A stretch of DNA of 64,000 nucleotides from Asticcacaulis currens (GTDB lineage Bacteria > Pseudomonadota > Alphaproteobacteria > Caulobacterales > Caulobacteraceae), in assembly GCF_028550395.1 (NCBI RefSeq), contig NZ_JAQQKW010000013.1:1-64000 (forward strand), read 5' to 3'. Made by a program: the position numbers and the translations under genes. The notes beneath the pieces are model-generated. The model was not told the origin of the DNA, made no database searches, and saw nothing but the letters and a program-made list of their open reading frames with translations. This document shows positions 52,590 to 61,158 of the stretch, one piece after another (the first letter of the stretch is position 1; each line of letters opens with the position of its first letter).

Positions 52590-54419
52590 TTACTTGCGCG
52601 TGCCGTCCAGCCACGCCGCCACCCAGAAGAGCGGCGCGTTCCAGTTGACCGCCACCTCATTGGTCGAATAGCTGCCGATACGGTCCACATAGCAGGTCTG
52701 TGGTGCGCAGCCCTTGAGATGCGCCACCGCCTCCGCGTCGGAAGGGTTTTGATTCGGCCCGCCGGCGATGACGCCCGGCGGCGGCGGCGGCAACTGGCCG
52801 TCATTGGCCCAGAAACGATGATGCGGGTGCTGCATAGCGCGCTCGCCATATCCCGAAACATAGCTGAAATTCAGCGGGTTACGACCCAGAACATAATCCA
52901 TCAGATTGACCGCTTCGGTGCGATAGGCCAACTCGCCGCTAAAGTCGGCGGCGCGGGCGAAGAGCAGGGCGCGGTTCATGAAATCCGCCGTAGAGCCCCA
53001 GACATAGGGCTTGTGGAAAGCGATGTGATAGCCCTGCCCGGCGGTTTCACCACGCATTGCCGCTGCGCGGCCCACCACCGCCTGACGCGCCGCCGGGCGC
53101 AGGGGCGTATCCACCGTCGCCAATGTGAGCGTGCCCAGCGTATCGACCTTGCCCCAACTGAAATCCGTGGCGGTCAGATAGTGTGGCGAGGCCTTCACCG
53201 CGTCGGCATAGGCCGCTTCGCCCGTGGTGGCATAAAGCTCCGCCGCCGCCCAATAGAATTCGTCGCTCAGTTGCCCGTCACCATAGCCCCCGCCGCCGCC
53301 CGGCAGGACGTCGATGGCGTAGGCGTCGGGCACGCGCTTCGCCGCCGCATAGGCCTTTCTGGCCGCGTTCAGACAGCGGTCGGCATAGGCATCGTCCACG
53401 CCCTTGAAGACCCGCGCACACTGCGCCGCCGTCGCCGCCAGATTGAGCGTCGCCGCCGTGGAAGGATAGCTGAGGCCACGCTTTTCCTTATCGAGATGCG
53501 GCGGGGTCGGCACCGCGGTCCAGTGTTCGTCGTGCATCTTGTGATGGGCCATGCCCGATGCATCGACGCGGGTAAATTTGAGTTTATCCAGAGACTTGCG
53601 CTGATCTCCTAAGGGCAGGGTCAGGGTCTGGCCGTCCGGCACCTGCATGGCCAGCAGGAAGTCCATCTCAAAGCGCACTTCGTCGAGCAGGTCATTCCTG
53701 CCGTTGCCCGCTTCGGGGATCTTGACGCGGCCATCGTCAAAGCTGCGGTCGCCCCGCGCCTGCGCTACCTCATAGGCGTTCATCAGCGTCCAGACGGCGA
53801 TACCGCCATTGACCACATACTTGCCCTGATCACCCGCATCGTACCAGCCCTTCGAGACATCGAGCGTATAGGGACAGCCGCCCCAGTCATTGCCGCGATA
53901 ATCCTTCGGGCCCCAGCAGGTAACGATCTCCTTTTCGTGGGCTACGGGCCGGGCGAAGCGCTCACCGACATATTTCGCCTCGATCGGCACACTGGCGCGC
54001 TGATGATAGAAGAAGGCCAGAGCGTCGTATTTCAATGATTGATAAACATCGGCGCGAATGTCGAAAGGCGTGCTTTTTAGACCTGCGACGTTGAGTACAT
54101 ACCCTTTTCCCGGCTGAGTGAAGCCCGTAAATTCGATGCGGTGAACGGACTGGCCCGAACTAAGGTCCGACCCGAATTCAATGGTTGGCCCCGTCGCCAC
54201 CACCTTACCTGTGGCATCACGTAGCTCCCATTTCATCCAGTCCGTTTCCGGCGTCACGAGGATAGCCGTCTTCGCGCCATTTGTCTGGAAGCCAGTCTGA
54301 TTAACCGAAATAGCTCGGACATCGACCAAAATCGGAGAGGTTTGCGCGATGGCCTTAGTCATTAGACCTGCGAGCAGACAACTGGTCCATATACCCGCCT
54401 TCAAGCCATCCATACGCAT
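52590..54419 (-). CDS. glycoside hydrolase family 9 (endo-beta-1,4-glucanase or related)
   Basis: The start at ATG 54419 gives 609 residues with a signal peptide to about residue 26. An N-terminal Ig-like CelD_N domain (about 30-115) precedes the (alpha/alpha)6 catalytic domain. The catalytic base region is GWYDAGDQGKY (D194 and D197), and the C-terminal NE motif supplies the acid (E588). This fits cellulases and glucan-degrading enzymes; gut and soil alphaproteobacteria use them on plant glucans. A LacI-type palindrome lies 24 bases before the start, suggesting sugar-responsive control. Confidence 0.93.
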   Translation of the reverse strand: MRMDGLKAGIWTSCLLAGLMTKAIAQTSPILVDVRAISVNQTGFQTNGAKTAILVTPETDWMKWELRDATGKVVATGPTIEFGSDLSSGQSVHRIEFTGFTQPGKGYVLNVAGLKSTPFDIRADVYQSLKYDALAFFYHQRASVPIEAKYVGERFARPVAHEKEIVTCWGPKDYRGNDWGGCPYTLDVSKGWYDAGDQGKYVVNGGIAVWTLMNAYEVAQARGDRSFDDGRVKIPEAGNGRNDLLDEVRFEMDFLLAMQVPDGQTLTLPLGDQRKSLDKLKFTRVDASGMAHHKMHDEHWTAVPTPPHLDKEKRGLSYPSTAATLNLAATAAQCARVFKGVDDAYADRCLNAARKAYAAAKRVPDAYAIDVLPGGGGGYGDGQLSDEFYWAAAELYATTGEAAYADAVKASPHYLTATDFSWGKVDTLGTLTLATVDTPLRPAARQAVVGRAAAMRGETAGQGYHIAFHKPYVWGSTADFMNRALLFARAADFSGELAYRTEAVNLMDYVLGRNPLNFSYVSGYGERAMQHPHHRFWANDGQLPPPPPGVIAGGPNQNPSDAEAVAHLKGCAPQTCYVDRIGSYSTNEVAVNWNAPLFWVAAWLDGTRK

Positions 54420-54442
54420 AGTTTTCCCTCTCAATATTTTAC

Positions 54443-54454
54443 GACAGCGCTGTC
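54443..54454. promoter_or_regulatory. LacI-type palindrome GACAGCGCTGTC
   Basis: A perfect 12-bp palindrome with a central CG, 24 bases upstream of the GH9 start codon. LacI-family operators commonly have this even symmetry and central CG. The regulator itself is not in the window. It could also serve purB, which starts 119 bp away on the other side. Confidence 0.5.
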
Positions 54455-54572
54455 TTTTCCCAAGAGGTAACACAGGCACAACCTCTGTCCAGCCCGTTTT
54501 AGCTTGACATTGAAAGCCTGCCCCGTATCACGCGGGGGCATTTTCTGAGTCTGCTCAACCGAAGGCCTTGCC

Positions 54573-55877
54573 ATGATCCCCCGTTATTCCCGTCAGGACG
54601 CCGCCGCCATCTGGGACCCTTCGACCAAGTACAAGATCTGGTTCGAAATCGAGGCCCACGCCGCCACCAAGATGGCGGAATTGGGGGTCATCCCGAACGA
54701 GGCCGCCGAAACCCTGTGGGCCAAAGGCAAGGACGCGTCATTCGACGCGGACCGTATTGACGAGATCGAGCGCACGGTGAAGCACGACGTCATCGCCTTC
54801 CTGACCCACGTCTCGGAAATCGTCGGGCCGGAAGCGCGCTTCCTGCATCAGGGGATGACCTCTTCGGACGTGCTCGACACCTGTTTCGCGGTTCAGCTTC
54901 AGCGCTCGGCTGATCTGCTGATCGAAGGCGTCGATCTGGTGCTGGCGGCGCTGAAAAAACGCGCCCTTGAGCACAAGTTCACCCCGACGGTCGGCCGTTC
55001 GCACGGCATCCATGCCGAACCGGTGACGTTTGGCCTGAAGCTGGCCGGTTACTACGCCGAATTCGTGCGCGCCCGTAAGCGTCTTGAGGTCGCGCGTGAG
55101 GAAATCTCGACCTGCGCCATTTCCGGTGCCGTCGGGACCTTCGCCAATGTCTCTCCCGAAGTCGAAGCCTATGTAGCCGAAAAAATGGGTCTGAGCGTCG
55201 AGCCAGTCTCGACCCAGGTCATCCCGCGCGACCGTCACGCCGCCTTCTTCGCGGCGCTGGGCGTCGTGGCCTCCTCCATCGAGCGTCTGGCCGTGGAAAT
55301 CCGTCACCTGCAACGCACCGAAGTGCTGGAAGCCGAAGAATTTTTCTCCAAGGGGCAGAAGGGTTCGTCGGCCATGCCGCACAAGCGCAACCCCGTCCTG
55401 ACCGAAAACCTGACCGGCCTGGCCCGTCTGGTGCGCTCGGCCGTCGTCCCGGCTATGGAAAACGTCGCCCTGTGGCACGAGCGCGATATTTCGCACTCCT
55501 CGGTCGAACGCGGCATCGCACCGGACGCCTGTGTGCATCTGGACTTTGCCCTGCGCCGTCTGGCGGGCGTTATGGAAAACCTGATGGTTTATCCGGAAAA
55601 CATGCAGAAGAACCTCGACCGTCTGGGCGGCCTCGTCCACTCGCAGCGCGTGCTGCTGGCCCTGACGCAAAAGGGCATGTCACGCGAAGACAGCTATTCG
55701 GCGGTTCAGCGCAACGCCATGCGCGTCTGGCGCGGCGAAGGCAATTTCCTCGACTTCCTCAGCGCCGACGAGGACGTGTCGAAATTCTTTACCCGCGAAG
55801 AGCTTGAGCCCTTCTTCGACCTCGGCTACCACACCAAGCATGTCGATACGATCTTCGCCCGCGTGTTCGGGGTGTAG
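54573..55877 (+). CDS. purB: adenylosuccinate lyase
   Basis: This enzyme acts in IMP synthesis (SAICAR to AICAR) and in conversion of IMP to AMP, releasing fumarate each time. The signature GSSAMPHKRNP lies at about residues 262-272, with TSSDVLDTCF and GRSHGIHAEP providing active-site residues. The 434-residue length is typical. It opens the second purine block of the window and is separated from the next gene by a family A repeat. Confidence 0.97.
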   Translation: MIPRYSRQDAAAIWDPSTKYKIWFEIEAHAATKMAELGVIPNEAAETLWAKGKDASFDADRIDEIERTVKHDVIAFLTHVSEIVGPEARFLHQGMTSSDVLDTCFAVQLQRSADLLIEGVDLVLAALKKRALEHKFTPTVGRSHGIHAEPVTFGLKLAGYYAEFVRARKRLEVAREEISTCAISGAVGTFANVSPEVEAYVAEKMGLSVEPVSTQVIPRDRHAAFFAALGVVASSIERLAVEIRHLQRTEVLEAEEFFSKGQKGSSAMPHKRNPVLTENLTGLARLVRSAVVPAMENVALWHERDISHSSVERGIAPDACVHLDFALRRLAGVMENLMVYPENMQKNLDRLGGLVHSQRVLLALTQKGMSREDSYSAVQRNAMRVWRGEGNFLDFLSADEDVSKFFTREELEPFFDLGYHTKHVDTIFARVFGV

Positions 55878-55886
55878 TTAAATCAT

Positions 55887-55948
55887 ACCTCCCCAGCTTG
55901 CTGAGGAGGGGGACCGCACGAACCGCAAGTGAGATGCGGTGGTGGGTC
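55887..55948. repeat. dispersed palindromic repeat, family A copy 7 (short form)
   Basis: It contains CCTCCCCAGC-TT-GCTGAGGAGG followed by GGGACCGCACGAACC and GGTGGTGGGTCC. It matches copy 1 in inverted orientation. The stem has one mismatch. Confidence 0.7.
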
Positions 55949-55980
55949 CTTACCTGTGACTGGCCTTCCAAAGGTTCCCC

Positions 55981-56685
55981 ATGTCCCTTTCCCTTCTGAC
56001 CGACGCTTTCGACTTTGCCGGCTACCGCGACCGTTTTACGCGCAAGGGCCGCATCCGGCTCGAAGGGGCCCTGTCGCACGAGGACGCCCACGCCGTTCAT
56101 CACGCGCTGGAGCAGCAGACCCTGTGGGAACTGCATCTGGTCGATAGCGAAGGCCAGCCGGACATCATCTCGCGCACCGAACTTGAGACGCTCAATCCGT
56201 CGGAGATTCAGGACCGCCTCGCCGCCGCCGCCGAACGCGCCCAGACGGGCTTAAGTTTCCTGCACCTCGGCTATGACCTGACCTCAAAAGAGGCGCTGAT
56301 GAATCTGGGCGAAGACCATCCACTGTTCGCGCTGGCGCAACTTGTGTGGTCAGCAGACTTTGCGGCCTTCTGCGAAAACCTGACCGGCCTGTCGGGGCTG
56401 AAACTGCAAAGCCTGATCGCCACTGGCTACCGCCCCGGCGACTTTTTCACCATGCATACGGACGCACAAGCCGCCCTGACCTTTGAATGGAACTTCACGC
56501 ACGACTGGCGCTCGGACTGGGGCGGGCAGATCCTGTTCCATTCGCCGTCGGGCGATATTGAAGGCGGTATCATGCCACGCCTCAACGATCTGGCCCTCTA
56601 TGCCGGGGATCAGCCGCGCTCGGTCGCCTCTCTGGCGGCCTATGCCGGCGCGCCACGGTTTGCGGTCACCGGGCGATTTGTTTAA
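55981..56685 (+). CDS. 2OG-Fe(II) oxygenase-like protein with an altered metal site
   Basis: The 234-residue protein has the double-stranded beta-helix pattern of prolyl-hydroxylase-like oxygenases: HTD (H159, D161), DWGGQILFHS, and a 2OG-binding arginine in APRFAVTG (R226). The distal iron-binding histidine, expected in a segment like QPHSV, is arginine here (R213 in DQPRSV, codon CGC). A change of one base from CAC would give the histidine. The enzyme may be inactive, use another ligand, or be mutated in this strain. It converges with the secreted-protein gene, overlapping it by 4 bp at the stops. Confidence 0.75.
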   Translation: MSLSLLTDAFDFAGYRDRFTRKGRIRLEGALSHEDAHAVHHALEQQTLWELHLVDSEGQPDIISRTELETLNPSEIQDRLAAAAERAQTGLSFLHLGYDLTSKEALMNLGEDHPLFALAQLVWSADFAAFCENLTGLSGLKLQSLIATGYRPGDFFTMHTDAQAALTFEWNFTHDWRSDWGGQILFHSPSGDIEGGIMPRLNDLALYAGDQPRSVASLAAYAGAPRFAVTGRFV

Positions 56686-57185
56686 TCGCTAAGCACATAA
56701 GGTCGAAACTCTTCGCCTGTCCAGATATAGAGGGCCGATCCGGCTTCGAAGGTAAACACCTCGAAGGCATCGGTCTTGGTCGTTACTTCTGGCTGACAGG
56801 ACTGATTATCTGGACCTGATGTTTTACCGCATACAGTCTTATAGGTGCCCGGTTTGACCGTCTTGACACCCGCACGAGGCATATCGTTTCTCAAGGACAA
56901 TAACTGTGAGGGCAATCCAGCTATAAGGCCATTTCCAAGTTTTATAAGGACAACGACTTGGCCTTTGGCATTCTTGTAGAAACCAACCTCATCAGCCCGA
57001 CCATCGCCATCAAAATCGCCTGTGTCCGAGAGGTAGGCGTTCGGATGTTTCTTGCGAAGCGCGAAGTCGGAATGCTGTTTGACATCGGCGGCTGTAACCG
57101 GAGACAAAGGCCCTTCTACCTGAAGCGCAAAGGCAGGCGAAACCACCAAGCCTGACAAAAGGATAAATCCGATAAGCCGTCTCAT
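56682..57185 (-). CDS. secreted protein with a DxDGDG calcium-type loop
   Basis: The 167-residue protein has a signal peptide (about residues 1-20). Residues about 55-75 contain DFDGDGRADEVGFY, the FG-GAP/dockerin-like calcium-binding loop, followed by KGQVVVLIKL. Two cysteines flank a central segment (VCGKTSGPDNQSC) and probably form a disulfide. The fold and function are otherwise unknown. Its start is just beyond the terminator of the zeta-type gene. Confidence 0.65.
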   Translation of the reverse strand: MRRLIGFILLSGLVVSPAFALQVEGPLSPVTAADVKQHSDFALRKKHPNAYLSDTGDFDGDGRADEVGFYKNAKGQVVVLIKLGNGLIAGLPSQLLSLRNDMPRAGVKTVKPGTYKTVCGKTSGPDNQSCQPEVTTKTDAFEVFTFEAGSALYIWTGEEFRPYVLSD

Positions 57186-57201
57186 CTTTCCCCCGCACTA
57201 A

Positions 57202-57226
57202 AAAACCCGGCCTTGTGAGCCGGGTT
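57202..57226 (-). terminator. intrinsic terminator of the zeta-type inhibitor gene
   Basis: AACCCGGC and GCCGGGTT are 8-bp arms with a 7-nt loop; the A-run at 57200-57205 gives a T-run on the minus strand. It lies 20 bp beyond the DUF1476 stop. Confidence 0.82.
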
Positions 57227-57246
57227 CGTATCTTACTGGTCGTTTT

Positions 57247-57570
57247 TTACTGTTCGTTTTTGAGAGCTTCGCGCGCCTGAGCCAGAAACTCGACCACCTT
57301 GGTTCGCACCTCTGTCTCGCGGACCGGGATGTTGGAGGCCGTCAGGTCACCCAGCACCTTGCGAATCACGTCTTCCTCGCCCGGCTGCTCGAAATCGGCG
57401 CGCACCACGGCCTTGGCGTAGTTTTCGAGATTGTCGCCGGACAGGCCCATCTTTTCGCCAGCCCACAGGCCGATCATGCGGTTACGGCGCGCCACAGCCT
57501 TGAATTCAAATTCTTCGTTGTGGGCGAACTGCGCTTCGAAACCTTTGGATCGGTCATCAAACGTCGTCAT
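57247..57570 (-). CDS. DUF1476 protein, F1-ATPase inhibitor zeta type
   Basis: The protein has 107 residues from ATG 57570. It matches the DUF1476 family, whose Paracoccus member (zeta) blocks ATP hydrolysis by the F1 motor. The conserved core includes FDDRSKGFEAQFAHNEE and RNRMIGLWAGEKMGL. In alphaproteobacteria zeta is usually encoded away from the atp operon, as here. It is divergent from purC. The upstream in-frame extension has no family counterpart. Confidence 0.88.
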   Translation of the reverse strand: MTTFDDRSKGFEAQFAHNEEFEFKAVARRNRMIGLWAGEKMGLSGDNLENYAKAVVRADFEQPGEEDVIRKVLGDLTASNIPVRETEVRTKVVEFLAQAREALKNEQ

Positions 57571-57816
57571 AGGGATAAACCTCACTTGTCCTTTCGGTTT
57601 TAATGCGCGCCATGACCCCGCGCAACACAAACCGTCATTTACATCACAAAAGTTTTTGATTATTGGCTGCACCCAATCGCATCCTTGGGATGCCTCTTTC
57701 ACAGCCGTGCGGCAGACGCCCTTTTCAAACCCTCCCCGACACCCCTCACCGGCTGGCCCGGACGGTTTGACTATTCCGACGTCTGCACATGCGCTGCCCT
57801 TTCTGGAGATGGCGCC

Positions 57817-58575
57817 ATGACCACCCGCCGCAAGAAGATTTACGAAGGCAAGGCCAAGATCCTGTACGAAGGCCCTGAGCCCGGTACGCTGGTCCAATAC
57901 TTCAAGGACGACGCCACCGCCTTCAACGGCGAGAAGAAGGCCCAGCTTGAAGGCAAGGGCGTCATCAACAACCGCATCAGCGAGTTCGTGATGACCCGTC
58001 TGACGCAGATCGGCGTGCAAAACCACTTCATCAAGCGCCTCTCCTTACGCGAACAACTGATCCGCGAAGTCGAGATCATCCCGCTGGAAGTCGTCTGCCG
58101 CAATGTCGTCGCCGGTTCGATGGCCAAGCGCTTCAACCTGCCCGAAGGCCAGCAACTGCCGCGTTCCATCATCGAGTTCTACTATAAGAACGACGAGATG
58201 GGCGATCCCATGATTACGGAAGAGCACATCACGGCCTTCAACTGGGCCACCACACAGGAAATCGACGACATTCTGGCCATGACGCTGCGCGTCAATGACT
58301 TCCTGTGCGGCATGTTCGCCGCCGTCGGCATCACCCTGGTCGATTTCAAGATCGAGTTCGGCCGCCTGTTCGAAGGCGAATTCTCGCGCGTCATCCTCGC
58401 TGACGAGATCAGCCCCGATTCGTGCCGTCTGTGGGACACGCAGTCGGGCGAAAAGCTGGACAAGGACCGTTTCCGCCGCGATCTGGGCGACGTGATCGAG
58501 TCCTATACAGAGGTCGCCAAGCGCCTTGGGATCATGAAGGACATGCCCCGCGTCATCGAGGGCGGTGCGCAGTAA
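57817..58575 (+). CDS. purC: SAICAR synthetase
   Basis: This enzyme ligates aspartate to CAIR with ATP. The 252-residue protein starts [18 protein letters not shown] and carries [15 protein letters not shown] and [12 protein letters not shown]. The start at ATG 57817 is preferred to frames open further upstream, since the core family begins there. It leads the purC-purS-purQ run. Confidence 0.96.
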   Translation: MTTRRKKIYEGKAKILYEGPEPGTLVQYFKDDATAFNGEKKAQLEGKGVINNRISEFVMTRLTQIGVQNHFIKRLSLREQLIREVEIIPLEVVCRNVVAGSMAKRFNLPEGQQLPRSIIEFYYKNDEMGDPMITEEHITAFNWATTQEIDDILAMTLRVNDFLCGMFAAVGITLVDFKIEFGRLFEGEFSRVILADEISPDSCRLWDTQSGEKLDKDRFRRDLGDVIESYTEVAKRLGIMKDMPRVIEGGAQ

Positions 58576-58639
58576 TCTCCCCCTGAAGTCCATCGGTTCC
58601 GGTGGACTTTTTGCTTACTCTCTTAAACGAAGTGAAAAG

Positions 58640-58891
58640 ATGAAAGCCACGGTTCATATCTTCCTCAAGGCGGGCGTTCTCGACGTTCAGGGCAAGGCGG
58701 TCGAAGGCGCACTCAACGGGCTGGCGGGCACCGCTGGCTGGAGCGATGTCGCCAATGTCCGCGTCGGCAAGGTGCTGGAGTTCGATCTGAAGAGCACGGA
58801 CAAGGCCGCCGCCGAAGCCGAGGTGAAGTCCATGTGCGAAAAGCTGCTGGCCAATACGGTCATCGAATCCTACCGCATCGAGGTCGCCTAA
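58640..58891 (+). CDS. purS: FGAM synthase subunit PurS
   Basis: A small subunit that, with PurQ and PurL, forms the three-part formylglycinamidine synthase found in alphaproteobacteria and Gram-positive bacteria. The 83-residue sequence starts [18 protein letters not shown] and has [10 protein letters not shown]. The start at ATG 58640 follows a weak GTGAAAAG ribosome-binding region. It ends 1 bp before purQ. Confidence 0.94.
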   Translation: MKATVHIFLKAGVLDVQGKAVEGALNGLAGTAGWSDVANVRVGKVLEFDLKSTDKAAAEAEVKSMCEKLLANTVIESYRIEVA

Positions 58892-58892
58892 G

Positions 58893-59564
58893 ATGAAAGC
58901 CGCCGTCCTCGTCTTTCCGGGTTCCAATTGCGACCGCGACTGCAAGGTGGCGGTCGAGGTGACGACCGGCGCCCAAGTCAGCATGGTGTGGCATCAGGAC
59001 ACGAGCCTGCCCGCGGGCCTTGATCTCATCGTCGTGCCGGGCGGCTTCTCCTATGGCGACTATCTGCGCTGCGGCGCGATGGCGTCGCTGTCGCCGGTGA
59101 TGGCTGAGGTGGTCAAGGCGGCGCAGCGCGGCGTCTCGGTCGTCGGCATCTGCAACGGCTTCCAGATCCTGTGCGAAGCGGGTCTGCTGCCGGGGGCGCT
59201 GATGCGTAATGCCGGCCTTAAGTACGTCTGCAAACCCATTGAACTGACGATTGAAAATCGCAACACGCGCTTTACCTCGGCCTATGGCGATAAGTCGAGC
59301 GTGTGGATGACGCAAGGCAATGGCGACGGCAACTTCTTCGCCGATGCCGAAACGCTGAAAGCCATCGAAGACAATCATCAGGTCGTGTTCCGTTACGTCG
59401 AAAACCCCAATGGCTCGGTCAATAACATCGCCGGGATCATGAATACCGAAGGCAATGTGCTGGGCATGATGCCGCACCCGGACCGCGCCTTTGAACCGGC
59501 GCTGGGCTCGGCCGACGGCGCGCCGCTGTTCCACAGCCTGATGCGCGTGCTTCAGGCGGCCTGA
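58893..59564 (+). CDS. purQ: FGAM synthase glutaminase subunit PurQ
   Basis: A class I glutamine amidotransferase that supplies ammonia to PurL. The nucleophile cysteine is in [18 protein letters not shown], and the catalytic His-Glu pair is in [11 protein letters not shown]. The 223-residue length is standard. It lies tightly after purS. A long hairpin follows before the hydrolase gene. Confidence 0.96.
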   Translation: MKAAVLVFPGSNCDRDCKVAVEVTTGAQVSMVWHQDTSLPAGLDLIVVPGGFSYGDYLRCGAMASLSPVMAEVVKAAQRGVSVVGICNGFQILCEAGLLPGALMRNAGLKYVCKPIELTIENRNTRFTSAYGDKSSVWMTQGNGDGNFFADAETLKAIEDNHQVVFRYVENPNGSVNNIAGIMNTEGNVLGMMPHPDRAFEPALGSADGAPLFHSLMRVLQAA

Positions 59565-59599
59565 CGCAAAGTCCGATTGACACAAACGGTTGCAAATGC

Positions 59600-59651
59600 A
59601 ACCCCTTGTCCGACCGTCCGGCATCAGGCCCTGACGGTCAGACAAGGGGTT
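59600..59651 (+). promoter_or_regulatory. long hairpin hiding the ribosome-binding site of the next gene
   Basis: AACCCCTTGTC-C-GACCGTC pairs with GACGGTC-A-GACAAGGGGTT: 18 bp with one mismatch and a 14-nt loop. The right arm contains AAGGGG (59644-59649), the only Shine-Dalgarno-like sequence before ATG 59656. Four T follow, so it may also terminate transcription after purQ. Confidence 0.55.
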
Positions 59652-59655
59652 TTAC

Positions 59656-61107
59656 ATGACGATGCGCGCGGGTCTGGTCTGGATTTCGGCCGCTCTGGCC
59701 CTCACGACGGGGTGCGCCTCGGCCGACAGCTTCCCCGACACGCCGGTGACCAGCGATCTGCCGCTGGGCTATCATGCCAGGGCCTGCCCCGCCGCCTACA
59801 AGACCATCGTCACAACCCGCACCGTCGAGTGCGGCGATATGGTCGTCGAAGAGACGCGCGGCAGCGGCAATGGCCGCCGCATCAGCTTTCCCGTCGTCAT
59901 TGCCCGCGCCGTCGCGCCGGACAAAAAACCCGATCCCCTAATCTATCTGCACGGCGGCCCCGGCGGTGATATTGTCGAGGCCGCCCCCTATATCGCCAAG
60001 GGCGACAAGACCGCGCTCGACCGCGACCTGATCCTGTTCGATCATCGCGGCACCGGACAATCGACCCCCTCTCTGGATTGCGGCGAAGCGCCCCTGTCCG
60101 ACGCTGGCGTGACCAGCGCGGCGGGCGTCGAGGTGCTGAAGGCCTGCGCCCTGCACTGGCGCGCCAAAGGCGTGGACACGTCGCAATATCATTCCGCCGT
60201 CATCGCTCAGGACATCCGCGACCTTCGTCAGGCGCTGCATATCACCACCTATAACCTGTTCGGCGGCTCCTATGGCACGCGGGTGGCCATGGCCGTCATG
60301 CAGCATGACCCCGAAGGCTTGCGTAGCGTTATCCTTTCCTCGACCTGGCCACCGGAAGGCAATGCCACCGCCCCCCTGCCCGGTCTGGTGTCGCGTGAAG
60401 TGCGTCAGGTGCTGGCCTATTGCCGCGCCGATGCCACCTGCCGTCAGCGCTTCCCCGATCTGGAAGCGCGCTTCGATGCCCGCCTGAAACAGTGGCTGGA
60501 CGCGCCGGTCACCCATAACGGCCAGACCTATACAGCGGATGAGGTCGGCGCCTTCCTGCTCGATGAACTCTACAGCGATCGCGGGGCGCGCCGCCTGCCC
60601 CGGACCATGGACGATCTGCTGAAAGGGGATTTTGCCGCGCTGGACCGCTTCAAGAAGGTGCAGGCGGGCTATACCGAGGGCCAGTTCTTTACCACCCTGT
60701 GCCGTGAGGAGTTTGCTTTTGAAGACCCGGCGGCGCTTGAGGCCACCGACCGCAACGACCCGATCGCCCTGTCCGTCGCCCGCGATGCGCGGCGCTTCTT
60801 CGAGGTTTGCCCGGCCTTCGCCACGGGCAGTGCCGCAGCGGTGGAAAACCAGCCCCTGACCAGTGACATCCCGACCCTGATGCTGTCGGCGGATATCGAC
60901 GCCGGCTGTCCGGCGGAGTTGTCAGATGAGGCCGTCAAGCGCCTTAGCCATGGCCGCAACTACACCTTCGTCAACCGGATGCATACGGTTCAGGGCAGCG
61001 CCTGCGCGCAAAAAATGATGGCGCAGTTTCTGCAAACGGCCGATCCCGTCGTGGACACGTCGTGCATGACGGATGATCGCCCCAAATTTCCGTTCATTTA
61101 CGAGTGA
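59656..61107 (+). CDS. alpha/beta hydrolase, S33/TAP-like, probable lipoprotein
   Basis: The protein has 483 residues. A hydrophobic N-terminus ends in LALTTGCAS, a plausible though imperfect lipobox, so it may be lipid-anchored. The oxyanion region is LHGGPGGD and the nucleophile is Ser205 in GGSYGTR. A C-terminal TAP-like domain with a late Asp and His (DIDAGCP, NRMHTV) completes the triad. Related enzymes are prolyl aminopeptidases or tripeptidyl hydrolases. It sits between purQ and purL on the same strand, unlike the usual purSQL order. Expression may depend on the hairpin at 59600. Confidence 0.85.
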   Translation: MTMRAGLVWISAALALTTGCASADSFPDTPVTSDLPLGYHARACPAAYKTIVTTRTVECGDMVVEETRGSGNGRRISFPVVIARAVAPDKKPDPLIYLHGGPGGDIVEAAPYIAKGDKTALDRDLILFDHRGTGQSTPSLDCGEAPLSDAGVTSAAGVEVLKACALHWRAKGVDTSQYHSAVIAQDIRDLRQALHITTYNLFGGSYGTRVAMAVMQHDPEGLRSVILSSTWPPEGNATAPLPGLVSREVRQVLAYCRADATCRQRFPDLEARFDARLKQWLDAPVTHNGQTYTADEVGAFLLDELYSDRGARRLPRTMDDLLKGDFAALDRFKKVQAGYTEGQFFTTLCREEFAFEDPAALEATDRNDPIALSVARDARRFFEVCPAFATGSAAAVENQPLTSDIPTLMLSADIDAGCPAELSDEAVKRLSHGRNYTFVNRMHTVQGSACAQKMMAQFLQTADPVVDTSCMTDDRPKFPFIYE

Positions 61108-61158
61108 GCCCGGCAATAATAGCTGACAGGGCGCACTGAATCCGCTAAACGCGCGCCC

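Noticed and set aside
57571-58026. Upstream extension of the zeta-type gene across the purC start
   Set aside because: It would overlap the purC coding region; the DUF1476 family begins at ATG 57570.
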